A stretch of DNA of 64,000 nucleotides from DASQZT01 sp963728965 (GTDB lineage: Bacteria > Acidobacteriota > Terriglobia > Bryobacterales > Bryobacteraceae): NCBI GenBank assembly GCA_963728965.1, contig CAVSMH010000008.1, positions 620,001-684,000 of the forward strand, written 5' to 3'. Each line of letters starts with the position of its first letter. Within the stretch, counting starts at the first letter, position 1. Position numbers and translations under genes: made by a program. Below, in pieces: positions 1 to 8,379 of the stretch. The notes beneath the pieces were generated by a model, which was not told where the DNA came from, ran no database searches, and saw only the letters and a list, made by a program, of their open reading frames with translations.

Positions 1-1
1 C

Positions 2-715
2 GACGGCGTCCTCGCGTTCTTTGCCAGGTTCAATCACACGCGCGGTCTTCACCGAGGCCAGGACACGCAACTGGGAGGCTTAACGCAGTCCACTTTCAAC
101 CTGGACCAGTCCACCGACAACAACACCAGTGACGGTACTCATGACGGCACTGTGGATATCATCCATGGAGCTACTGGCCTGTTCAACGCGGCCGTTGTGG
201 CGAAGATTAGGGAGATCGTCGGGAACTCGGCGGTGCTCACCCCGCAATCAATCGCTCAGGTTATCATCGCATCGAATCGGGGCGCTTTTTCGGATGTCTC
301 GGGCAACTCCAAGGGAAAGATCCTCGATCTGGCCAAATCCGCCGGTGAATGGGCGCTGATGTTCTGCCTGCTCGAAGACCCAGAGGGTAACGTGCCCATC
401 GCGGACCTGGAAGCGCTTTGCCGCGATGCGAGGGTGCCACAAGGTGGCTGGGACAATCTCGGGAGTTCGGGTACACGCGAATGGGTCCATTACACTTCCG
501 CGATCACTGCCCATATTGCGCACGGCAAACACGACAGCACTGCCGAAGTGGTGGACGCCATGCACGCGACTTGGAGCGAGGAAAACAGCGGTCCCGGGTG
601 CGGCTGCATCAAGTGTATGCGGGAAGAGGCAGCATTTTGGCAGAATGCTCGCCAATCCGTTCGGGACGCGATTGCCGGGTTGGGTGGCAGCCTCGGCCGG
701 TGGTTCGGCTTTTAG
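2..715 (+). CDS. Hypothetical protein, 3' portion (5' end outside window)
   Basis: The frame is open from the first bases of the window to a TAG at 713-715, so this is the C-terminal about 237 residues of a longer protein; an internal ATG at 152 is probably not the start. The visible part begins with an Asn/His/Asp/Thr-rich stretch (repeated DG and HDG motifs), continues with a helical middle section, and has a Cys cluster near the end (GCGCIKC). It ends in a Gly-rich tail, GLGGSLGRWFGF. I do not recognise the family. The DG-rich start is loosely reminiscent of secreted haem peroxidases or calcium-binding proteins, but no diagnostic motif is visible. It is followed by a PadR regulator after a 72-nt gap and is probably a separate unit. 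Confidence 0.6.
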   Translation, partial: DGVLAFFARFNHTRGLHRGQDTQLGGLTQSTFNLDQSTDNNTSDGTHDGTVDIIHGATGLFNAAVVAKIREIVGNSAVLTPQSIAQVIIASNRGAFSDVSGNSKGKILDLAKSAGEWALMFCLLEDPEGNVPIADLEALCRDARVPQGGWDNLGSSGTREWVHYTSAITAHIAHGKHDSTAEVVDAMHATWSEENSGPGCGCIKCMREEAAFWQNARQSVRDAIAGLGGSLGRWFGF

Positions 716-787
716 CCCCGGTTGGCAAGTGTACACAGCCCCTTGCATTTTCCGGCGCTCCTGGTGCATACTTCCCCTAAAGCGTTT

Positions 788-1129
788 ATGGGAGACAAGC
801 ACGGTCTGCGCGGCGACCTCGTCCAGGGCACCCTCGCTATGCTGATTCTCAAGATCCTCACTCGCGGACCGATGCACGGCTACGGCATCGTCGAGTGCAT
901 CCAGCAGAGTTCCGACGATATCCTCCGCGTCGAGGAAGGCGCGCTCTATCCCGCCCTCCACCGGCTCGAACTCCGCGGCCTGCTCCGTGCCGAATGGGGC
1001 GCCTCCGATAACAACCGGCGCGCCCGGTTCTATCGCCTCACCGCGGCTGGCCGCAAGTACCTCGCCGCGGAAACCTCGCATTGGGTGCGGCTCTCCGGCG
1101 CCGTCTCCCGCGTCATGGAAACGGCGTGA
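788..1129 (+). CDS. PadR-family transcriptional regulator
   Basis: A 113-residue winged-helix repressor. The family hallmark is clear: an N-terminal GTLAMLILKIL helix, the HGYGI turn, then EGALYPALHRLE in the recognition helix region and a wing ending RFYRLTAAG. The ATG at 788 is chosen because it starts directly before the conserved domain; the ATG at 722 would add 22 unconserved residues. Its TGA at 1127-1129 overlaps the GTG start of the following permease (GTGA). The two are therefore very likely translationally coupled. PadR genes directly upstream of ADOP-type permeases are a recurrent arrangement in Acidobacteriota, and the inferred role is local control of that permease. The ligand is unknown. 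Confidence 0.92.
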   Translation: MGDKHGLRGDLVQGTLAMLILKILTRGPMHGYGIVECIQQSSDDILRVEEGALYPALHRLELRGLLRAEWGASDNNRRARFYRLTAAGRKYLAAETSHWVRLSGAVSRVMETA

Positions 1130-3796
1130 ACCTCGAATGGATCAGCATCGTTCGCCTCCGCCTGCGCGCGCTGTTCCTGCGCCGCCGCCTCGATCGCGAG
1201 CTGGAAGAGGAACTCGAATTCCATCTCGCCACCCGCGCCGGCCGGCACCGCCAGTCCGGTATGACTTTCGAAGATGCCGCCCGCTCCGCCCGATACGAGC
1301 TCGGCAACCCCACCCTGTGGAAGGAGACCTGTCGAGAGATGTGGACGTTTCACTGGTTCGAAACCCTGTGGCAGGACCTGCGCTACGCGATGCGAACCCT
1401 GCGTCACAGCCCCGCATTCACCCTCGTGGCGGTTCTCACCCTGGCCCTCGGCATTGGCGCCAACACCGCCATTTTCAGCGTCGTCAATGCCGTCATCCTC
1501 CGCCCGCTCCCGTATGCCGCGCCGTCCCGCCTGGTCGAATTGTGGGGCAATGTCCAACGGGCGCAGGTGGAACGCCGGGGCACCTCCATGGCGGACTACC
1601 GCGACTGGCGCGCGCAAAGCCGCTCGTTCGAGGACATGGCCCTCTTCACGGACTCCAGCCCGACCCTCACCGGCGTGGACGAGCGGGAGCGCGTCTCGGC
1701 CGAATACGTCGCCCAGCCGTATTTTTCGCTGCTCGGCGTCCATGCCGCCCTCGGCCGCACCTTCCGGCCCGAAGAGGACGAAGTGCCGCAGCGCAATCCC
1801 GTCGTCATCCTGGGCGATTCGTTGTGGAAGCGGCGATTCGGCGGCGATCCCACGGTCGTCGGCCGCTCCCTTCAGCTCGACGGCAAGGCGTACTCCATCG
1901 TCGGCGTCATGCCGCCCTGGTTCCGCGGCGTGGAAGATCGCGCCGAACTCTGGCTGCCCCTGATGATGGCCATTCGCAGCGAGGATATCGCCAACCGCGG
2001 CACCCGCGGCCCCGCGGTGCTGGCGCGCCTCAGGCCCGGCGTCCCGCTGGCACGCGCCCAGGGCGAGATGGACGGCATTTGTAAGCGCCTGGAACAGGCC
2101 TATCCCGCCACCAACCAGGGCCGCGGCGTCGAGCTCAGTCCCATCGAGCGCGAGATTCTGGGCGATCTCCACACCCCCCTGCTCGTTCTTCTGGTGGCGG
2201 TGGCCTTCGTATTGATGATCGCGTGCACCAATGTCGCCAACCTGCTGCTGGCCCGCTCCGAAGTCCGCCAGCGGGAGATCGCGGTTCGCGTCGCGCTCGG
2301 CGCCGGCCGCGGACGCATGCTGCGCCAGCTCACCACGGAGAGTTTTCTGCTGGTCTTCGCCGGCGCCGCCGCCGGCCTGCTGCTGGCTCGTTTCGGTGTG
2401 CGCGCCCTCATGGCCGCCAGCCCCATCACCTTCCCCAGCTACATCCAACCCGGGCTCGACCTGCGGGTTGCCGCCTTCACCGTGATCGTTTCCTGCGCTG
2501 GCCGGTCTCAGTCTCGGCTTTGCGCCCGCCCTCCATGTGCGCGGCGGGAATCTCAGCGACGCCATGCGCCAGGCCGCCAGCCACGCCGCCGATACCCGCG
2601 GCGGCCGGCGCTACCGCGGCGCGCTGGTGGTCTCCGAAGTGGCCGTGGCCATGCTGCTGCTGGTCGGCGCCGGCCTGCTGATCCGCTCGCTGCAGCAGCT
2701 CGCCGCCATCCGCCCGGGCTACGACCCCGGCCACCTGCTCACCCTGCGCATCAACCTTCCGCGCGTGGCCGGCGCCGAAGGCGTCGCCGACGCCCGTGCG
2801 GTCGTCTCCGCGCGCGATGTGCTTGGCGCCGTCTCCCGCGTGCCCGGCGTCGAGGCGGCGAGCGTCGGCTCCGACGTTCCCCTCGCCGGCGGCAACGCCA
2901 TCTTCTACACCGCCGAAGGCCAGCCTCCCGTGGACGCCACCAACATGCCGCGCGCGTATCTCCACCGCGTCAGCCCCGGGTTCTTCCACACGCTGCGCAT
3001 TCGTTTTATCGCCGGCCGCACCTTCTCCGACGCCGAGATGCAGGCCGATCTCGGCGCGGTCATCGTCAGCGAAACAGTGGCGAAGCGCTTCTGGCCCGGG
3101 CAAGACCCCATCGGCAAGCGCATTAAAGGGGGCGGCCCCGGCTCGCGGTCCCCGTGGATGAACATCGTGGGTGTGGTGAATGAGATGAAATATCGCGGGC
3201 TGCCCGAGAACCCCACCGCCGATCCCGACGTGTTCCTGCCCTTCTCCGAGCGGCAGCGCGGATTCGCCCTGCTGGTGCGCACGCCGCTCAACCCCGCCTC
3301 CCTGGCGAGTGCCGTTCGCGGGGCGGTCCGGCACGCCGACCCGACCGCGGTGCTCTATAACATCTCGACGATGGACGAGCGGATCGCCCGCGAAACCGCC
3401 CGCTCCCGTTTCACGGGGTGGCTCATGGCGATCTTCGCGGGCGTGGCGCTGCTGCTCGCGGTGATCGGCATCTATGGCGTGATGTCCTATGCCGTCTCGC
3501 GGCGGAGGCAGGAAATCGGCCTTCGGGTGGCGCTCGGCGCCTCCCGAAGCGACGTGCTTTCCCTGGTGCTGAACCAGGGAATGATGCTGATCGCCCTGGG
3601 GCTCGCCATCGGAATCGCGGCGGCCATCGCGCTGACCCGCCTCCTGCGCACCCTGCTCTACGGCGTCACCGCCACGGATCTGCTCTCGTTCGCGCTGGCG
3701 GCCGGGGTGCTGGCGGGCGTGGCGCTGGTGGCCTGCGTTCTGCCGGCGGCGCGCGCCGCCCGCATCGACCCGGTGCTCACGCTGCGCAACGAATGA
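1126..3796 (+). pseudogene. ADOP/MacB-type ABC transporter permease, frameshifted
   Basis: One permease of about 890 residues spread over two frames. From GTG 1126 the first frame encodes the cytoplasmic N-terminal extension typical of acidobacterial duplicated orphan permeases (LDRELEEELEFHLATR). It is followed by a TM helix with LALGIGANTAIFSVVNAV, a MacB periplasmic core domain and a first FtsX domain. This frame stays homologous to about 2495 (AAFTVIVS). Homology resumes one frame later from about 2495 (ALAGLSLGFAPALHVRGG) and runs through a second core domain and second FtsX domain to LTLRNE and the stop at 3796. The first frame stays open, without homology, to 3126. One extra base or two missing bases around 2485-2500 explain this. 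It may be a genuine mutation or an assembly error. No ATPase partner is adjacent. Confidence 0.85.
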
Positions 3797-3828
3797 GCTT
3801 CCCGGGCACGCATAGTATCCTGTAGACT

Positions 3829-5130
3829 ATGCCGGAAAACGACGCTCCTCCACGCCAACTCGGCTTCGCCACCAAGTCCCTGCACGCCGGCCACACGCCC
3901 GACAAGGCCAGCCTGGCCCGTGCGGTGCCCATCTACCAGAGCACGTCGTTCGTGTTCGAGAATTCCGATCACGCCGCCTCGCTGTTCGCCCTGCAGCAGT
4001 TCGGCAACATCTACAGCCGCATCATGAATCCCACCACGGATGTCTTCGAGCAGCGGGTGGCCGCGCTCGAAGGCGGCATCGGCGGCCTGGCAACCTCCAG
4101 CGGACAGGCGGCGCAGTTTCTCGCCATCACGGGCCTGATGGGTCCCGGCGATGAACTCGTCTCCGCCAGTACCCTCTATGGCGGCACCTATACGCAGTTC
4201 GATGTCAGCTTTCGCCGTCTCGGCATCGACGTCAAGTTCGTCGAGCCCGACGACCCCGAAAACTTCCGCAAGGCGATCACTCCCCGGACCCGTGCGCTCT
4301 ACGGCGAGACCATCGCCAACCCGCGCATGAACGTGCTCGACATCGAAAAGGTCGCCGCCATCGCGCACGAAGCGGGCGTGCCCCTGGTGGTCGATAACAC
4401 CATGGCATCGCCCTACCTGTGCCGTCCCATCGAATGGGGCGCCGATATCGTGGTGCACTCGGCCACCAAGTTCCTGGGCGGCCACGGCACCTCCATCGGC
4501 GGCATCATCATCGACAGCGGCAAGTTCAAGTGGACCGACAAGTACCCCGCCGTCACCCAGCCCAGCCCGGGGTATCACGGCATGAAGTTCGCCGAGGTAT
4601 TCGGCGATATGGCGTGGATCATCAAGGTGCGCGTCGAAGGCCTGCGGGATTTCGGCCCCTGCGTGAGCCCGTTCAATTCGTTCCTTTTCATCCAGGGCAT
4701 CGAGACCCTCCCGTACCGGATGGACGCGCACAGCCGCAATGCCCTGACTGTGGCCAACTGGCTGGAGCAACACTCGTCGGTGACCTGGGTCAAATACCCG
4801 GGCCTCCCTTCGAGCCCTTATTACGAGCTGTCGAAAAAATATTTGCCTCAAGGTCAGGGCTCCATCGTGACGTTCGGCATCAGCGGCGGGCGCGAGGCCG
4901 GGCGCAAGCTCATCGACTCGGTGCAGATCTTCTCGCATCTGGCCAACCTGGGCGATGCCAAGAGCCTGATCATTCACCCGTCCTCGACCACCCACCAGCA
5001 ACTCAACGAAGAGCAGCAACGGGAGGCGGGCGTGACTCCCGACCTGGTCCGCATTTCGGTCGGCATCGAAGACGTGGAGGATATCATCTGGGATCTCGAC
5101 CAGGCCATCAACGCCTCCCAGGCAGGCTAG
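3829..5130 (+). CDS. metY: O-acetylhomoserine sulfhydrylase (Cys/Met metabolism PLP enzyme)
   Basis: A 433-residue PLP enzyme of the cystathionine gamma-synthase fold that makes homocysteine from O-acetylhomoserine and sulfide. The PLP lysine is Lys214 in HSATKFLGGHG. The IYSRIMNPTTD substrate/PLP motif and the SGQAAQ phosphate-binding loop are present. The long form (over 420 residues) and the GGHGTSIGGIIID stretch after the lysine favour MetY over the shorter MetB/MetC enzymes. The start at 3829 lies 32 nt after the permease stop, with a TAGTAT-like hexamer at about 3812 and no clear Shine-Dalgarno, so it is probably transcribed on its own. An O-succinylhomoserine-using variant cannot be excluded. 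Confidence 0.93.
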   Translation: MPENDAPPRQLGFATKSLHAGHTPDKASLARAVPIYQSTSFVFENSDHAASLFALQQFGNIYSRIMNPTTDVFEQRVAALEGGIGGLATSSGQAAQFLAITGLMGPGDELVSASTLYGGTYTQFDVSFRRLGIDVKFVEPDDPENFRKAITPRTRALYGETIANPRMNVLDIEKVAAIAHEAGVPLVVDNTMASPYLCRPIEWGADIVVHSATKFLGGHGTSIGGIIIDSGKFKWTDKYPAVTQPSPGYHGMKFAEVFGDMAWIIKVRVEGLRDFGPCVSPFNSFLFIQGIETLPYRMDAHSRNALTVANWLEQHSSVTWVKYPGLPSSPYYELSKKYLPQGQGSIVTFGISGGREAGRKLIDSVQIFSHLANLGDAKSLIIHPSSTTHQQLNEEQQREAGVTPDLVRISVGIEDVEDIIWDLDQAINASQAG

Positions 5131-5161
5131 GGTCCGGTTCGGTCCGATACCCGGCCGCGAT

Positions 5162-5716
5162 TCAGGCGAGGTTGAGGATTTGCTTTACGGTGCCGCTCTG
5201 GTTCTGGATTTTTTGCTGGAGGAGCATCAGGGCGTAGATGAGCTGCTCGGGGCGCGGCGGGCAGCCGGGCACGAACACATCGATGGGGATCACCTGGTTG
5301 ACGGGGACCAGCGCATAGTTGTTGAAGACACCGGTTGAGGTGGCGCAGGCGCCCATGGAGATGGCCCATTTCGGTTCGGGCATCTGCTGGTAGAGGTGGC
5401 GGATGACGGGGGCCATCTTCTGCGATACGCGGCCGGCGATGATCATCAGGTCCGACTGGCGCGGCGAACCGCGGAACACTTCGGCGCCGAAGCGGGCGAT
5501 ATCGAAGCGGGAGGCGCTCATGGACATCATTTCGATGGCGCAGCAGGCGAGGCCGAAGGTCATGGGCCAGATGGAGTTCTTGCGGGCCCAGTTGACGGCG
5601 CGATCGAGCGTCGTCAGTACGATCCCTTCCGAACGAGCGGCGGCGGCGTTATCGAAGCGGTAATTATCCACCCGTTCGAACAGCTCCGCGGGTCCGCTGG
5701 CGAGGGGTTTATCCAT
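5162..5716 (-). CDS. nuoB: NADH-quinone oxidoreductase subunit B (lone copy)
   Basis: A 184-residue NuoB, the complex I subunit that binds the terminal 4Fe-4S cluster N2. The cluster cysteines are visible as the tandem pair Cys58-Cys59 (GLACCAIEMM), Cys124 (MGACATSTG) and Cys152 (PGCPPRPEQ). The start is the ATG at 5716 (MDKPLASG); the frame stays open further upstream only as a shadow of the divergent gene. NuoB is normally in a nuo operon, but here no other nuo gene is near: it lies tail-to-tail with metY and head-to-head with malQ. It could supply a dispersed complex I or be a duplicate copy. Confidence 0.94.
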   Translation of the reverse strand: MDKPLASGPAELFERVDNYRFDNAAAARSEGIVLTTLDRAVNWARKNSIWPMTFGLACCAIEMMSMSASRFDIARFGAEVFRGSPRQSDLMIIAGRVSQKMAPVIRHLYQQMPEPKWAISMGACATSTGVFNNYALVPVNQVIPIDVFVPGCPPRPEQLIYALMLLQQKIQNQSGTVKQILNLA

Positions 5717-5766
5717 ATCTTCATTTTCGCATGCGCTCCTTACCCTGTAGAATCGAAGTTCCTGAC

Positions 5767-7944
5767 ATGCCGCCTGAAACCACCGAGGACCGCATCGACC
5801 GCGCCGCCCTTCTGTACGGAATCGAACCGGGATACTGGGACATCTGGGGCCGTTACCATCCGACCACGCGAGAGACAAAGGAGACGATTCTGCGCGCGAT
5901 GGGAAAGGAGGCGGCGGGTGAAGCGGAGGGGGAAGGGCGGCTGGCGCCGAAGGTCGTAGTGGCTTCGGAGAAGCAGGAGCCGGTGATTGCGCTGAACGTG
6001 GCCGAAGATGGCCTGGGCGGCACCGTACGGATTTCGGTGCGCCGGGAGGACGGCCACACCTCGGCATGCGAGTTGAGCCTGCGGGATCTGCCGGAGACGG
6101 GATCGAGCGAACGGAATGGGCGCCGGCGGGTCGTCAAGCGGGCGCGGCTGCCGATCGTGCTGCCGCTGGGATACCACGATGTGACGGTGGAGGCGGGCGG
6201 GGAGCGGGCCGAGATGCGCTACATCGTGACGCCGGAGCGGGCGTGGACGAATCCGCGGCTGGGGCGCGAGGGGCGCACGGCGGGGATCGCGATCAGCCTG
6301 TACGGGCTGCGCTCGGCGCGCAACTGGGGGTGCGGCGATTTCACGGACCTGCTGGAGTTCATCGATTGGGCAGCGCGCGAACTGCACGTGGGCTTCGTGG
6401 GGTTGAACCCGCTGCACGCGATTCACAATCGGCGGCCGTTCAACACCAGCCCGTACCTGCCGAATTGCATCTTCTATCAGAACTACCTGTACCTGGACGT
6501 GGAAGCGGTGAAGGATTACGGGAAGTGCCGGCGGGCGCGGGCGCGGCGCGAGTCGGCGGAGGTGAACCAGGAAATCGAGGAACTGCGCGCGGCGCCGTTG
6601 GTGGAGTACGAGCGGGTGTCGGCGCTCAAGCTGGGCATGCTGAAACTGCTGTTCACGGAGTTTCTGCGGGAGTGGCGGAAGGGCTCGGAGCGGGCGCGTG
6701 AGTTCGAGGCGTTTCGGGCGCGGGAAGGGTCGCTGCTGGAGCTGTTCGCCACGTACTGCGCGCTCGACGAGTATCTGCACCGGCGGGATGCGGAGCTTTG
6801 GGTGTGGCCGCAGTGGCCCGAAGCGTATCGCGATCCGGGGTCGGAGGAGACGCGGGCGTTCCGCCAAAAACACTGGCGGAGTGTGATGTTTTACGAGTAC
6901 CTGCAATGGCAGATCGACGTGCAACTGGCGGAGGCGCAGCAGCGGGCGCTGGGGCGGCGGATGCCGATCGGTTTGTACCACGACCTGGCGCTGGCGACGG
7001 ACCGGTTCGGTTCGGACCTGTGGGCGCACCGGCCGTTTTTCATCGGCGGGTGCGAAGTGGGGTCGCCTCCGGACGATTTTTCGCCGAGCGGGCAGGACTG
7101 GGGCTTTCCGCCTCCCAACGCGGAGCGGCACCGGGAGGACGGCTACCGGCTGTTCGCGGAATCGATCCGCAAGAACTGCCGGCACGGCGGGGCGCTGCGC
7201 ATGGATCACGTGATGCGGCTGTTCCGGCTGTACTGGATTCCGGACGGCTTGAAGGCCACCGAGGGCGCGTACGTAAAAGAGCTGGCGGACGATTTCGTGC
7301 GCGTGCTGGCGCTCGAGAGCGTGCGCAACCGCGTGACGATCGTGGGGGAAGACCTGGGCACAGTGGAGCCGGAGGTACGGGAGACGCTGGCGCGGTTCGG
7401 GATTCTGAGCTACCGGCTGTTCTATTTCGAGAAACACAAGGACGGACGTTTCCGGCATCCGAACGAGTATCCGCGGCAGGCGCTGGTGTCATCGACCACG
7501 CACGACCTGCCGACGCTGGAGGGATTCTGGACGGGGGCGGATATCGAAGCGCGCCGGGCGGCCGGAATCCTGGACGCGGCGACGTACGAAGCGCAGAAGG
7601 CGGACCGGAAGAAGGAAAAACAGAAAGTGCTGGACGTGTTGTTTCAGGTCAACCTGCTGGCGCCGGGGCTGCCGCGATCGGCGGCGGAGTATCCGGACCT
7701 GACGGGGGAGCTACACAACGCGGTGGTGGGATTCCTGGCGCTGACCCCGTCGCAGTTGCTGGCGATCAACCAGGAGGATCTCACCAAAGAAGCGGCGCAG
7801 CAGAATCTGCCGGGCACCACGTGGCAGTACCCGAACTGGGCGCGGAAGATGCGGTTCAGCCTGGAAGAGCTGCGGACGAATCCGGAGGCGCAGAGCTACA
7901 CGGCGATGTTCCGCAACTGGATTGTGAACGCGGGAAGATCGTAG
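5767..7944 (+). CDS. malQ: 4-alpha-glucanotransferase (GH77, amylomaltase)
   Basis: A 725-residue GH77 enzyme that disproportionates maltodextrins by transferring alpha-1,4-glucan segments. The catalytic triad is visible: nucleophile Asp480 in LRMDHVMRLF, acid/base Glu528 in VGEDLGTVEPEV, and transition-state Asp580 in STTHDLPTLEGFW. The first 150 residues form an extra N-terminal beta-rich domain, as in the long bacterial MalQ forms rather than the 500-residue amylomaltase. The ATG at 5767 is preferred over the ATG at 5731, which would add 12 residues and crowd the divergent nuoB start at 5716. A TAGAAT hexamer ends 13 nt before the ATG. It probably acts in cytoplasmic glycogen or maltodextrin metabolism. 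Confidence 0.93.
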   Translation: MPPETTEDRIDRAALLYGIEPGYWDIWGRYHPTTRETKETILRAMGKEAAGEAEGEGRLAPKVVVASEKQEPVIALNVAEDGLGGTVRISVRREDGHTSACELSLRDLPETGSSERNGRRRVVKRARLPIVLPLGYHDVTVEAGGERAEMRYIVTPERAWTNPRLGREGRTAGIAISLYGLRSARNWGCGDFTDLLEFIDWAARELHVGFVGLNPLHAIHNRRPFNTSPYLPNCIFYQNYLYLDVEAVKDYGKCRRARARRESAEVNQEIEELRAAPLVEYERVSALKLGMLKLLFTEFLREWRKGSERAREFEAFRAREGSLLELFATYCALDEYLHRRDAELWVWPQWPEAYRDPGSEETRAFRQKHWRSVMFYEYLQWQIDVQLAEAQQRALGRRMPIGLYHDLALATDRFGSDLWAHRPFFIGGCEVGSPPDDFSPSGQDWGFPPPNAERHREDGYRLFAESIRKNCRHGGALRMDHVMRLFRLYWIPDGLKATEGAYVKELADDFVRVLALESVRNRVTIVGEDLGTVEPEVRETLARFGILSYRLFYFEKHKDGRFRHPNEYPRQALVSSTTHDLPTLEGFWTGADIEARRAAGILDAATYEAQKADRKKEKQKVLDVLFQVNLLAPGLPRSAAEYPDLTGELHNAVVGFLALTPSQLLAINQEDLTKEAAQQNLPGTTWQYPNWARKMRFSLEELRTNPEAQSYTAMFRNWIVNAGRS

Positions 7945-7959
7945 CGGAAACCGGCGCCG

Positions 7960-8042
7960 CCGCGCAGATCTGCGCGGAATTTCCGGTACGCTTTGTTGCA
8001 ATCATTGGACTTACGCAACGAAGACCGCGCAGATCTGCGCGG
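7960..8042. repeat. Pair of identical 18-bp palindromes
   Basis: CCGCGCAGATCTGCGCGG occurs at 7960-7977 and again at 8025-8042. Each is a perfect inverted repeat centred on AGATCT, and the two centres are 65 nt apart. Between them a near-inverted pair (TTTGTTGC and GCAACGAA) would let the whole segment fold into a larger structure. In RNA each copy makes a 9-bp stem with essentially no loop, so a protein-binding dyad or a REP-like element is more plausible than a terminator; no T-run follows. Confidence 0.8.
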
Positions 8043-8201
8043 AACGCCCGGTTTGAGCGGAACTCCGCAGGGGCATACGATTCCGCCGCCTGTTTTCAGT
8101 ATCGCGCGGGGAGAGTGAGGACGAAGCGGCGCAGGGGTCCGAAGCTGTTGAAACCAGGGGATAAAAAATCCTGGCCGAGCGGTGAATGCCTCGCCGCAAT
8201 C

Positions 8202-8249
8202 GCTTCGGTGCCTCAAAGCTTCGGTGCCTCAAAGCTTCGGTGCCTCAAA
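8202..8249. repeat. Three perfect tandem copies of a 16-bp unit
   Basis: GCTTCGGTGCCTCAAA is repeated exactly three times at 8202-8217, 8218-8233 and 8234-8249. The period of 16 is not a multiple of three, so it is not a coding repeat. It sits about 130 nt before the ADOP start and is a candidate variable-number tandem repeat or multi-site operator. Confidence 0.9.
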
Positions 8250-8379
8250 GGTGATGGCTATGCGGTGGCGCGCCGGGGGGCGCGGGTGGCGGAGCCGAGG
8301 GCAGCGCTGCGCGCGGACGGATCGGGACTTTTGCGTACGGCGGGCGTCTAACGATAGACGCAACTGACGTCCGAGGTGT

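Larger units (their letters stand above)
7945..8379. other. Intergenic region with palindromes and tandem repeat
   Basis: About 435 nt between malQ and the second ADOP permease with no convincing gene. It holds two identical 18-bp palindromes and a threefold 16-bp tandem repeat (listed separately). There is also an imperfect hairpin at about 8150-8175 with an A-rich loop. It presumably contains the promoter of the downstream permease, but no clear -35/-10 pair was found. Confidence 0.6.

Noticed and set aside
2485..2500. Programmed ribosomal frameshift in the first ADOP gene
   Set aside because: No slippery heptamer or downstream structure is evident; a simple indel is the likelier cause.
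3658..5019. 453-codon minus-strand frame opposite metY
   Set aside because: A high-GC shadow; metY has every catalytic residue of its family and the opposite frame has none.
5717..6067. N-terminal extension of nuoB to an upstream start
   Set aside because: The extra residues are antisense to the malQ N-terminus and Pro/Arg-rich; normal NuoB length is reached from 5716.
8202..8249. CRISPR-like array
   Set aside because: Three contiguous 16-bp units without spacers; it is a plain tandem repeat and no cas genes are near.
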